From Burkholderiales bacterium (GTDB taxonomy: Bacteria > Pseudomonadota > Gammaproteobacteria > Burkholderiales > SG8-39): DNA of 64,000 nt. The translations under genes were made by a program, and so were the position numbers. A model generated the notes under the pieces. That model saw nothing but the letters and a program-made list of their open reading frames with translations. It searched no databases and had not been told where the DNA came from. The stretch spans positions 1 through 64,000 of the forward strand of contig JAOAFL010000097.1 of assembly GCA_026416295.1 (NCBI GenBank), written 5' to 3'. Positions 57,003 through 64,000 of the stretch are shown one piece after another (the stretch's first letter is position 1; every line of letters begins with the position of its first letter).

Positions 57003-59087
57003 GTGAGGATTTTCTCGAACCGCCGCCGTCCGGTGCACCTCGGGCCGCTGCCGCTCGAGCGCGTGCGGCGCGCAGCCGCCGTGCCCGACCTTTCCAGGGT
57101 CGAGGACGCGTTTCCCGCGCGAAGCCGCACCGCGCTCGGCCGCATCGTGAACGACTACATCGCGCTCTTCGAGCAGTTCCGCGCCGAGCCTGCGGCCCCC
57201 GAGCGCGCGCCGTACCCGCGCGACCCGCAGCGCCTCGCGAACGAACTGAAGGCGAACTGCTACTTTCTCGATGCGACGCTCGCCGGCTGCTGCGAGGTGC
57301 CGGCGTCGGCCTGGACAGGGCCGAAGCGGCCGGAGGAGCGCTGGGCGCTCGCGATCGCGGTCGAGTTCGGTCGCGAACCCGATGCGGAGGACCTCGCCGC
57401 CCGCTGGGTGCGGGGAAGCGAATACGACTGCGCGCTCCTTCGCGCCGCCGAGATCGCGCTCGTCTGCGCCTCGTTCCTTCGCCGGCTGGGATTTTCGGCG
57501 ACCGCGCACACGCGCGATGCGACCGAGGTCTCGCATGCGCGCATCCTCGTCGCCGCCGGGCTTGCGCGCTGGAAGGAAGGCAGGCTCGTCGCCCCCTTCA
57601 TCGGCAGCCGCTTCGCCTCGGCGGTCGTCACCACCTCCGAGCCGCTTGCGCCGGATGCGCCGCTCGCTGACGGCTTCTTCGACGGCGGGCTCGGCTGGTG
57701 GCTCGGGGCAGGCGGCACCGAGACGTGGTGGAACCGGCGGTTTCTTCGCCGCCGGCCGTCGCACGCGGGGCGCTATCCGATGGAGAAAATCCGCCGCGTC
57801 GCCACGCCGACGACGCTCGTCCTGGAAGACGAGGTGCCGCGTGTTCCGAAGCGCGCCAATTTCTTCACCCGGGCCGCGGCCGGCGACCTCGGCGAGAAAG
57901 CGCAGCGCGAGCGCTCGCGCTTCGCCTACAAGACGCCGATCGCCGATGCCTACGTGAAGCTCATTCGCGCGATGGTGCCGAGGCAGGGCGGCGACTGCGC
58001 CCCGGCGCGCGATCCGGCGACCCACGATCCGGCGGCGAACGCCCGAGCGCTCAAGTCGCTCATGTATTTTCTCGGCGCCGACATGGTCGGGCTGTGCGAA
58101 GCGAAGCCCTACTGCTGGTATTCGCACCAGGAGGACGGAACGCCGATCGCGCCGTATCACCGCAACGCCGCGGTGATGCTCGTGGACCAGGGCTTCGAGA
58201 CGATGGAGGGCGCCTCGGGCGACGACTGGATCTCGGGCGCGCAGTCCATGCGCGCGTACCTGCGCGGTGCCGAGATCTGCGGGGTGGCCGCCGCCTTCAT
58301 CCGCTCGCTCGGCTGGAGCGCGCGCTCGCAGACGAACGCCGATTCCGACGTGGTGCAGCTTCCGCTCGTGCTGCTCGCGGGGCTCGGCGAGCTTTCGCGC
58401 ATCGGCGAGCTGGTGCTCAATCCCTTCGTCGGCCCGCGCTTCAAGAGCGCCGTGGTGACCACCGACCTGCCGCTTGCGCCCGACCGGCCGGTGGACTTCG
58501 GACTTCAGGACATGTGCGCGAAATGCAGCAAGTGCGCGCGCGAGTGTCCGTGCAGCGCGATCTCCTTCGGCGAGAAGGTGATGTTCAACGGCTACGAGAT
58601 GTGGAAGCCGGATGTCGAGCGCTGCACGCGCTATCGCGTCACCAACCCGCACGGCTCGGCCTGCGGGCGCTGCATGAAGACCTGCCCGTACAACCACGAG
58701 GGGTTGCTCCTGCACCGGGCGTTCCTGTGGGCGGCGATCCGGCTGCCGTGGACGCGGCGCGCGATCGTGCGCCTCGACGACTGGGTCGGCAACGGCGCGA
58801 TCAACCCGGTGAAGACCTGGTGGACCGATCTCGAGATCGTCGAGGGCAGGGTGGTGAAGCCGCGCGGCGCGAACCGCCGGGGCCTTTCGCTCGACAAAGG
58901 CACTGCGCCGCCGCCGGGACACCGGATCGCCTACTACCCGGCCGCGGTCAATCCGCCGGCCGATGCGAAGAATCCGGTGCCGGTGGACAGAAAAGCGGCG
59001 CTTTCCGTGCGGCTGGAAACGCCCGAGGAGGCGCGCCGCAGGCGGGGCCTCGCCGCTCAGAGGGGCACGAGCAGCTCCTCGACGTAG
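57003..59087 (+). CDS. Reductive dehalogenase-like cobalamin/iron-sulfur protein, cytoplasmic (NpRdhA-like)
   Basis: 694 aa from GTG 57003. Two [4Fe-4S] clusters: Cys505, 508, 511, 515 (MCAKCSKCARECPCS) and Cys541, 554, 557, 561 (ACGRCMKTCPYN). There is no Tat or Sec signal and no RdhB anchor gene, unlike respiratory enzymes. Residues about 142-220 and 416-495 are an internal repeat (compare PFIGSRFASAVVTTSEPLAP with PFVGPRFKSAVVTTDLPLAP). Tyr419, Lys481 and Arg545 keep a constant offset of seven from the NpRdhA residues Tyr426, Lys488 and Arg552 as I recall them; the first repeat has Leu145 and Ala205 at the Tyr and Lys positions. The fused reductase domain of BhbA-type enzymes is absent. 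Catabolic dehalogenation is likely but unproven; this group also contains enzymes of unknown reaction. Confidence 0.82.
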   Translation: MRIFSNRRRPVHLGPLPLERVRRAAAVPDLSRVEDAFPARSRTALGRIVNDYIALFEQFRAEPAAPERAPYPRDPQRLANELKANCYFLDATLAGCCEVPASAWTGPKRPEERWALAIAVEFGREPDAEDLAARWVRGSEYDCALLRAAEIALVCASFLRRLGFSATAHTRDATEVSHARILVAAGLARWKEGRLVAPFIGSRFASAVVTTSEPLAPDAPLADGFFDGGLGWWLGAGGTETWWNRRFLRRRPSHAGRYPMEKIRRVATPTTLVLEDEVPRVPKRANFFTRAAAGDLGEKAQRERSRFAYKTPIADAYVKLIRAMVPRQGGDCAPARDPATHDPAANARALKSLMYFLGADMVGLCEAKPYCWYSHQEDGTPIAPYHRNAAVMLVDQGFETMEGASGDDWISGAQSMRAYLRGAEICGVAAAFIRSLGWSARSQTNADSDVVQLPLVLLAGLGELSRIGELVLNPFVGPRFKSAVVTTDLPLAPDRPVDFGLQDMCAKCSKCARECPCSAISFGEKVMFNGYEMWKPDVERCTRYRVTNPHGSACGRCMKTCPYNHEGLLLHRAFLWAAIRLPWTRRAIVRLDDWVGNGAINPVKTWWTDLEIVEGRVVKPRGANRRGLSLDKGTAPPPGHRIAYYPAAVNPPADAKNPVPVDRKAALSVRLETPEEARRRRGLAAQRGTSSSST

Positions 59088-59647
59088 GGCAGCCGGTCCT
59101 GCCCGAAGTGCATCTGGTTTCCGACGAAAAACGTCGGTACGCCGAAGACGCCGCGGCGCACCGCGGCGTCGGTCGCTGCGCGCAGCGCCTCCTTGATCGC
59201 CGGATCCTGCGTCGCCGCGAGGATCCTTTCGCCATCGAGCCCGGCCTCGCCGAGCGTTCTCGACAGCTCCTGCGGATCGGCGAGGTTGCGCCGCTCGGCC
59301 CAGAGCGCGCGGAACACCGCGTCCGAGTACGGCTGGAGAAAGCCCTGCTGCTGCGCGTACAGCGCGCCGCGCATGAGCCCGAGCGTGTTCACCGGGAAAT
59401 GCGGATTGCGCGCGAACGGCACGCCGTAGCGCGCGGCGAACCATTGCAGGTCGCGGAACATCCACGCGAGCTTCGCCGGCACCTCGGCCGGCGAACGGTT
59501 GCCGGTCGCCTGGAACACGCCGCCGAGGAGGATCGGGTGGTAGTTCACCCGCGCCCCGGTGCGCCGCGCGAGCGCCGGCACCTGCGTCCAGGCGAGGTAG
59601 GCGGCCGGGCTGCCGTAATCGAAATAGAAGTCGAGCGTCGCGCTCAT
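59057..59647 (-). CDS. 2-hydroxychromene-2-carboxylate isomerase-like (kappa GST / DsbA family) protein
   Basis: 196 aa from ATG 59647 (SATLDFYFDYGSPAAYLAWT); the frame runs 12 codons further upstream without similarity. The FYFDYGSPAAYLA start with the Ser of kappa-class GST and VFGVPTFFVGNQMHFGQDRL near the end are typical of HCCA isomerases, which use glutathione to isomerise ring-cleavage products of naphthalene-type aromatics. It converges with the RdhA-like gene and overlaps its 3' end by 31 bp. A role in aromatic breakdown fits the neighbourhood. Confidence 0.88.
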   Translation of the reverse strand: MSATLDFYFDYGSPAAYLAWTQVPALARRTGARVNYHPILLGGVFQATGNRSPAEVPAKLAWMFRDLQWFAARYGVPFARNPHFPVNTLGLMRGALYAQQQGFLQPYSDAVFRALWAERRNLADPQELSRTLGEAGLDGERILAATQDPAIKEALRAATDAAVRRGVFGVPTFFVGNQMHFGQDRLPYVEELLVPL

Positions 59648-59803
59648 GGCGAACGCCGCAGCAGCGCGAACCTTGCGGCGCAAAACGCCGTGTCGGACAT
59701 CGGGTCACCTCCTCGGCTGCGTATCGAAACCGCGCGCGGCGCGCTGGCGGCGCACCGCCGCTTGGCCTATTATCCGCCGACCCCGAACGCAGGAGATGAA
59801 ACC

Positions 59804-60769
59804 GTGATCCGATCGCTCGCTGCCGTACTCGCGCTCTGGATCGCCGCGGCGCCTGCCGCGGCCGCGCAGGACTGGCCGGCCCGTCCGGTGAGCTTCGTCG
59901 TGCCGTTCCCGCCCGGCGGATCGGTCGACCCGCTCGCGCGGCTGCTCGCCGGAAAGCTCTCCGAGTCGCTGCGGCAGCAGTTCATCGTCGAAAACAAGCC
60001 CGGCGCCTCCGGCTCGATCGGCGCCGCGCACGTCGCGAAGGCGAAGCCCGACGGCTACACCTGGCTGTTCGTGTTCGACACGCACGCGGTCAACCCGGCG
60101 CTCATCCCGAACCTGCCCTTCGATACCGCAAAAGACTTCGCGCCGGTGATGCTCGTCGGCACCGCGCCGATGGCGATCGCGACGCAGACGGCGAAGCCCT
60201 ACAAGACCTTCGGCGACGTGGTCGCCGCCGCCAAGGCGAAACCCGACACCGTCACCTTCGGCACCGTCGGCAACGGCTCGCTCGGGCACCTCACGATGGT
60301 GCTCGTGCAGCAGGCCGCGGGCATCAAGCTGGTGCATGTGCCCTACAAGGGCGGCGGACCGATGACGGCGGATGCGATCGGCGGGCAGGTGGAACTCGCG
60401 ATCGGCTCGGTCGCGGTGATGGCGCCGCACGTAAAGAGCGCGAAGCTGCGCGCGGTCGCGGTGACCGGCGACAAGCGCTCGCACGCGATGCCCGATGTGC
60501 CGTCGCTCGCGGAGCAGGGCTTTCCGGGGTTTTCGGCGCATGCCTGGTGGGGCATTTTCGGTCCCGCGGGCACGCCGAAGCCGATCCTCGATCGCCTGCA
60601 CGCCGAGCTCGTCAAGGCGCTCAATCTGCCGGACGTGCGCAAGACCCTCACCGAGACGCTCGGCATGGACCTCGTCGTTTCCAGCCCCGAGGCGTTGCAG
60701 CGCTTCCTCCTCGACGAGATGGCGCGCTGGGGCAAGGTGGTGCGCGACCACGGAATCCGGCCCGACTGA
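59804..60769 (+). CDS. Bug/TctC-family periplasmic solute-binding protein (second copy)
   Basis: 321 aa from GTG 59804, seven bases after AGGAGA; an ATG at 59796 is followed by an in-frame stop. Signal peptide VIRSLAAVLALWIAAAPAAA; mature start WPARPVSFVVPFPPGGSVDP. ENKPGASGSIGAAHVAKAKP, HVPYKGGGPMTADAIGGQVE and AVTGDKRSHAMPDVPSLAEQ are family blocks. It is only distantly similar to the copy at 52751, so the ligands probably differ. The D-2-hydroxyacid dehydrogenase starts two bases after its stop, so the pair is likely co-transcribed, and the ligand may be an organic acid. Confidence 0.93.
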   Translation: MIRSLAAVLALWIAAAPAAAAQDWPARPVSFVVPFPPGGSVDPLARLLAGKLSESLRQQFIVENKPGASGSIGAAHVAKAKPDGYTWLFVFDTHAVNPALIPNLPFDTAKDFAPVMLVGTAPMAIATQTAKPYKTFGDVVAAAKAKPDTVTFGTVGNGSLGHLTMVLVQQAAGIKLVHVPYKGGGPMTADAIGGQVELAIGSVAVMAPHVKSAKLRAVAVTGDKRSHAMPDVPSLAEQGFPGFSAHAWWGIFGPAGTPKPILDRLHAELVKALNLPDVRKTLTETLGMDLVVSSPEALQRFLLDEMARWGKVVRDHGIRPD

Positions 60770-60770
60770 C

Positions 60771-61748
60771 GTGCGCGCGGCGGTGCTGGACGACTACCAG
60801 CGGCTCGCGGAGTCGCTCGCCGACTGGGGAAGGCTGCGCCGGCGCGGGATCGAGGTCACGGTATTCGACCGCGCGTTCGCCTCGGAGGACGAGGCGGCGG
60901 AAAAACTCGCGCCCTTCGAGATCCTCGTTCTGATGCGCGAGCGAACGCCGTTTCCGCGCTCGCTCGTCGAGCGGCTGCCGAGGCTGCGCTTCATCGCGCT
61001 CACCGGCCTTCGGTCGGCGAGCCTCGATCTTGCCGCCTGCACCGAGCGCAGGATCCCGGTGAGCAACACCGGCGCCGGCTCGACCTCCGCCGTCACCGCG
61101 GAGTTCGCCTTTCTCATGATCCTCGCCGCGGCGCGCGATTTCGCGCGCGCCGTACGCAACATGCGCGCAGGGCTCTGGCACGAGGGGCTGCGCGGCGGCA
61201 CGATCCTCGAAGGAAGGCGTCTCGGCGTGATCGGCCTCGGCAAGCTCGGCGCGCGCGTCGCCGGCTACGGCAAGGCGTTCGGCATGGACGTGGTCGCCTG
61301 GAGCCAGAACCTCACGCCCGAGCGCGCGCGCGAGGCAGGCGCCGCGTACGTCTCGAAGGAGGAACTGCTTCGCACTTCCGACTTCATCACCATCCACCTC
61401 GTGCTCTCCGAGCGCACCCGGGGCTTGATCGGCGAACGGGAACTCGGGCTGATGAAGCCCGGCGCCGTGCTCGTCAACACCTCGCGCGGGCCGATCGTGG
61501 ACGAAAAAGCGCTCCTTGCCGCGCTCGCCTCCGGGCGCCTTTCCCACGCCGCGCTCGACGTCTACGACACCGAGCCGCTTCCCGCCGATCATCCGCTGCG
61601 CCGCATGGAGAACGTGACGCTGTCGCCTCATCTCGGCTACGTGAGCGAGGAAGTGCTGCGCACGTTCTGGACCGACGCGATCGAGAACGTCGAGGCCTGG
61701 CTCGAGGGCCGGCCGATCCGCGTCATGAACCCGGCGGCGCTCGGCTAG
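60771..61748 (+). CDS. D-2-hydroxyacid dehydrogenase family protein
   Basis: 325 aa from GTG 60771. NAD-binding motif LGVIGLGKLGARVAGYGKAF; catalytic Arg in VNTSRGPIVDEKALL, Glu in DVYDTEPLPADHPL and His in LSPHLGYVSEE. LTGLRSASLDLAACTERRIP is the typical first-domain hinge. It reduces a 2-oxo acid or oxidises a D-2-hydroxy acid; phosphoglycerate dehydrogenase-like proteins of this type often accompany Bug genes. It follows the second Bug gene directly and precedes an EamA transporter. Confidence 0.9.
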   Translation: MRAAVLDDYQRLAESLADWGRLRRRGIEVTVFDRAFASEDEAAEKLAPFEILVLMRERTPFPRSLVERLPRLRFIALTGLRSASLDLAACTERRIPVSNTGAGSTSAVTAEFAFLMILAAARDFARAVRNMRAGLWHEGLRGGTILEGRRLGVIGLGKLGARVAGYGKAFGMDVVAWSQNLTPERAREAGAAYVSKEELLRTSDFITIHLVLSERTRGLIGERELGLMKPGAVLVNTSRGPIVDEKALLAALASGRLSHAALDVYDTEPLPADHPLRRMENVTLSPHLGYVSEEVLRTFWTDAIENVEAWLEGRPIRVMNPAALG

Positions 61749-61752
61749 CGCC

Positions 61753-62643
61753 TTGGCGCCGCAGCCGCTTCCGCGCTGGGTCGGGGTGTGCGCGCTCGCC
61801 TCGATCTCGGCGCTCTTCGGCTCGAACCATGTCGCTGCGCGCGTCGCGTTCGAGCACGGGGCGAACGTTCAGACCGCGGTCGCGTTCCGCTCCGCGGGCA
61901 CCGCGCTCTTCGTGCTCGCGCTGATCCTCGCGCAGCGCGTGCCGCTCGCGCTGCCGCGCGCGACCCTCGCGCGCGCCGGCGCGATCGGGCTGCTCCTTGC
62001 GGTTCAGAGCTATTGCCTGTACTCGGCGGTCGCGCGCATTCCGGTCGCGCTCGCGCTCCTCGCGTTCCAGACCTTTCCGATGGTGCTCGCGCTCCTTACC
62101 TGGGCGGCCGAAGGCAGGCGGCCGCGGCCGCGCACGCTCGTCGCGATGCCGGTCGCGCTCGCGGGCCTTGCGCTCGCGCTCGACGCGGCGGGCGCCGGCG
62201 GCTCGGTCAAGGAGCGCTGGAACGAGATCGGCGCGGGCGTGCTCTGGGCGAGCGCCGCCTCGCTCGCGTTCGCCGGGGTGCTCCATCTCACCGAGCGCTG
62301 GCTGCCGGCGCTCGATGGCCGGCTGCGCACGCTCGTCATCATGGCGGTGGTCGCCGCGGTGACGATCGTCGCGAGCGCGGCGACCGCGAGCTTTCGCCTG
62401 CCGGCCGACGCGACCGGCTGGGCGGGCCTTGCGCTGCTCACGCTCCTCTATGGCAGCGGCATGATCGCGTTCTTCGCTGTCCTTCCGCGCGTCGATGCGC
62501 TGAACACGTCGTTCGCGCTCAACTTCGAGCCGGTGGCGGTGCTCGCGATCGCCTGGGTCGTGCTCGATCAGGCGCTCGCGCCGGTGCAGATCCTCGGCAT
62601 GGCGGTGGTGCTCGGCGCGATCGTGTTCGGAGCGCGAAAGTGA
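61753..62643 (+). CDS. EamA family (DMT) transporter
   Basis: 296 aa from TTG 61753, five bases after the previous stop (the family start is consistent; there is no nearby ATG). Ten membrane helices in two EamA repeats: the first with ISALFGSNHVAARVAFEHGA and SYCLYSAVARIPVALALLAF, the second with ALNTSFALNFEPVAVLAIAW. Such carriers export amino acids, metabolites or drugs. It overlaps the histidine phosphatase start (GTGA), so it belongs to the Bug-dehydrogenase operon. Confidence 0.87.
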   Translation: MAPQPLPRWVGVCALASISALFGSNHVAARVAFEHGANVQTAVAFRSAGTALFVLALILAQRVPLALPRATLARAGAIGLLLAVQSYCLYSAVARIPVALALLAFQTFPMVLALLTWAAEGRRPRPRTLVAMPVALAGLALALDAAGAGGSVKERWNEIGAGVLWASAASLAFAGVLHLTERWLPALDGRLRTLVIMAVVAAVTIVASAATASFRLPADATGWAGLALLTLLYGSGMIAFFAVLPRVDALNTSFALNFEPVAVLAIAWVVLDQALAPVQILGMAVVLGAIVFGARK

Positions 62644-63263
62644 CGCGGCTCGTGATCGTGCGCCACGGCGAGACCGCGTGGAACGCGCAGCGCCGCGTGC
62701 AGGGGCAGATCGACGTGCCGCTGAACGAGACCGGGCGCAGGCAGGCCGAGGCGCTCGCGGCGGCGCTCGCCGGCGAGCGCTTGGCCGCGATCTGGTCGAG
62801 CGACCTTGCGCGCGCGCGCGAGACCGCGGCCGCCGCGGCGGCGCGGCTTGGCCTTCCGGTGCGGCTCGAACCGGCGCTGCGCGAGCGGCACTACGGGATC
62901 TTCGAGACGCTCACCTACGCCGAGGCGAAGGCGCGCTATCCGGAGGACTACGCGCGCTTCGAGCGGCGCGAGCCGGACTACGACTTCCGCACCGGAGAGT
63001 CGCTGCGCGCGTTTTACGAGCGCGCGGTCGGCTGCGTGCGCTCGATCGCCGCCCTGCACGCGGGCGAATCGGTCCTCGTCTTCACCCACGGGGGCGTCCT
63101 CGACAAGGTCTATCGGTTCGTGACCGGCATGGCGATCACTGCGCCGCGCGACTTCGCGATCCCGAACTGCGGCATCAACCGCCTCGCCGCGGATCCGTGG
63201 CGGATCCTCGTCTGGGCGGACGTTTCGCACCTCGAATCCGCGCTCGACGATCTGCCGGAATAG
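62640..63263 (+). CDS. Histidine phosphatase family protein
   Basis: 207 aa from a GTG overlapping the EamA stop. RHG motif at the start (TRLVIVRHGETAWNAQRRVQ), then IWSSDLARARETAAAAA, ERHYGIFETLTYAEAKARYP and the second catalytic His in VLVFTHGGVLDKVYRFV. Cofactor-independent phosphoglycerate mutase-like phosphatase; GpmB/CobC-type members act on small sugar phosphates or alpha-ribazole phosphate. The substrate is unknown; a link to cobalamin (CobC) is possible only by family and is not supported by neighbours. Confidence 0.9.
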   Translation: MTRLVIVRHGETAWNAQRRVQGQIDVPLNETGRRQAEALAAALAGERLAAIWSSDLARARETAAAAAARLGLPVRLEPALRERHYGIFETLTYAEAKARYPEDYARFERREPDYDFRTGESLRAFYERAVGCVRSIAALHAGESVLVFTHGGVLDKVYRFVTGMAITAPRDFAIPNCGINRLAADPWRILVWADVSHLESALDDLPE

Positions 63264-63349
63264 CCGCTCGCGCGCGGTGCCGGGCGCCGGACGGCGCGAT
63301 CGCCGGCGGCGCCGCGCGGGGGCGGATTCTCGCGCGCCGCGCGCGGCGA

Positions 63350-63363
63350 CTGACGTAGATCAA
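63350..63363 (+). promoter_or_regulatory. FNR/DNR-type box upstream of the DUF2703 gene
   Basis: CTGACGTAGATCAA matches TTGAT-N4-ATCAA in 8 of 10 half-site bases and has the CGTAG-like centre often seen in Anr/Dnr sites. Its centre is about 85 bp before the DUF2703 start. Promoter elements downstream are not clear. Confidence 0.45.
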
Positions 63364-63441
63364 GACGCGAGCCGCGCTCTCGGCGAAACTTGCGCATTGC
63401 GACGAGGACGATCGTCCGAGTCGATCGCGACGGAGCGACGA

Positions 63442-63927
63442 ATGAAGCGGATGCCGATCGTATGGCAGCGGCTCGTGAGCCGAGGGCAGACCTGCGCGCG
63501 CTGCGCGAACACGCACCGCGAGCTCGAAGCGGCGGTGGAAAAACTCGCCGCGGCGCTGCGCCCGCTCGGCATCGAGCCGGTGCTCGAGATGCGGGAGATC
63601 GCCGAAGACGCGTTCGCCGCCGCGCCGCTGGAATCGAATCGCGTCTGGATCGCGGGACGGCCGATCGAGGCGTGGCTCGGAGCGCGGGTCGGTGCGAGCC
63701 GCTGTTGCTCGGTGTGCGGCGAGGCGGATTGCCGAACGCTCGAGGTCGGCGAGCGCACGTTCGAGACGATCCCGCAGGCGCTGATCGTCAAGGCCGGATT
63801 GATCGCGGCGGGCGAATCGATCGCAGCCGAGGCGTCGCAGGACCCGGGTGCGCGCTCGTGCTGCGACGAGCGCCGGGCGAGCGCACCGCTTGGCGCAGAG
63901 CGCGCGCAGTCCGGGTGCTGCGCCTGA
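63442..63927 (+). CDS. DUF2703 family protein, cysteine-rich
   Basis: 161 aa from ATG 63442. MKRMPIVWQRLVSRGQTCAR with CANTHRELE, PLESNRVWIAGRPIEAWLGA and GASRCCSVCGEADCRTLEVG match DUF2703, a family of unknown function often near arsenic or mercury resistance genes. Cys pairs occur at the N-terminus (TCARC), in the centre (CCSVCGEADC) and in the C-terminal tail (SCCDE and SGCCA), suggesting metal or Fe-S binding. The tail after residue 130 is variable. The FNR-type box upstream would fit low-oxygen induction. Confidence 0.85.
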   Translation: MKRMPIVWQRLVSRGQTCARCANTHRELEAAVEKLAAALRPLGIEPVLEMREIAEDAFAAAPLESNRVWIAGRPIEAWLGARVGASRCCSVCGEADCRTLEVGERTFETIPQALIVKAGLIAAGESIAAEASQDPGARSCCDERRASAPLGAERAQSGCCA

Positions 63928-64000
63928 CGCCGCGCGCGCGGCGCTCGCGCTGAAGGCGCGGCCGGCTCAAGTTTTCCGGCGCGCGTCCGTTATTCGGCGG

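Overview
The window is very GC-rich, tightly packed chromosomal DNA of a betaproteobacterium. The evidence is gene content and order: proS-rppH ... CNP1-like-proB-obgE-rpmA-rplU-ispB-tRNA-Pro, then pilS-pilR-ampD-nrdAB; a PhaM-type granule protein; trxA-rho with a type B L31; and two Bug/TctC periplasmic binding proteins, a family greatly expanded in Burkholderiales-like lineages. Genus cannot be fixed from the sequence alone. I saw no rRNA, insertion sequence, prophage, integrase or CRISPR array. Many genes are joined by ATGA, GTGA or TGATG stop/start overlaps, so long co-translated operons are likely.

Layout. 1-13.7 kb: a DUF58 / lytic transglycosylase / proS block on the minus strand, rppH, a rubrerythrin-DUF3501 pair, a CNP1-like protein, proB, obgE, the L27/L21 operon (clear promoter and internal terminator), ispB, tRNA-Pro(CGG), then the PP0621-like/pilS/pilR/ampD run. 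13.7-18.6 kb: class Ia ribonucleotide reductase nrdAB behind a tandem pair of NrdR-type boxes, DUF2442, and a lysine-rich histone-like protein. 18.6-19.0 kb: a non-coding stretch with a good sigma70 promoter followed by a series of inverted repeats. 19-31 kb: lytic transglycosylase, aminotransferase, maeB, patatin, PhaM, quinone reductase, CoA pyrophosphatase, SapC, CobD/CbiB-like protein, rsgA, phhB, M48 protease, orn. 31-38.5 kb: RidA, D-lactate dehydrogenase-type flavoenzyme, DUF6494, pgi, a GT39-type membrane transferase, rpmE2, rho, trxA. 38.6-46.8 kb: fdxA, then an AddB-like nuclease and an AddA-like helicase/nuclease separated by an inverted peroxiredoxin-like gene, and a large unassigned protein with a possible PilZ-like C-terminus. 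46.8-49 kb: a heat-shock locus (cbpA-cbpM divergent from two hsp20 genes) with two back-to-back sigma32-type promoters. 49-52.1 kb: a frameshifted pirin gene, an MFS transporter, a small hypothetical protein and dtd.

52.1-64 kb looks like accessory metabolism: an HTH-only LysR protein, two Bug proteins, an orphan molybdopterin hydroxylase subunit, an SDR, a cytoplasmic reductive-dehalogenase-like cobalamin/Fe-S protein, a kappa-GST/HCCA isomerase-like protein, a D-2-hydroxyacid dehydrogenase, an EamA transporter, a histidine phosphatase and a DUF2703 protein. I read this as a candidate catabolic neighbourhood for (halo)aromatic or organic acids. The RdhA-like protein (57003-59087) is the most interesting gene: it carries an internal duplication in which only the second copy keeps the presumed catalytic Tyr/Lys pair, at the spacing I recall for the non-respiratory enzyme NpRdhA.
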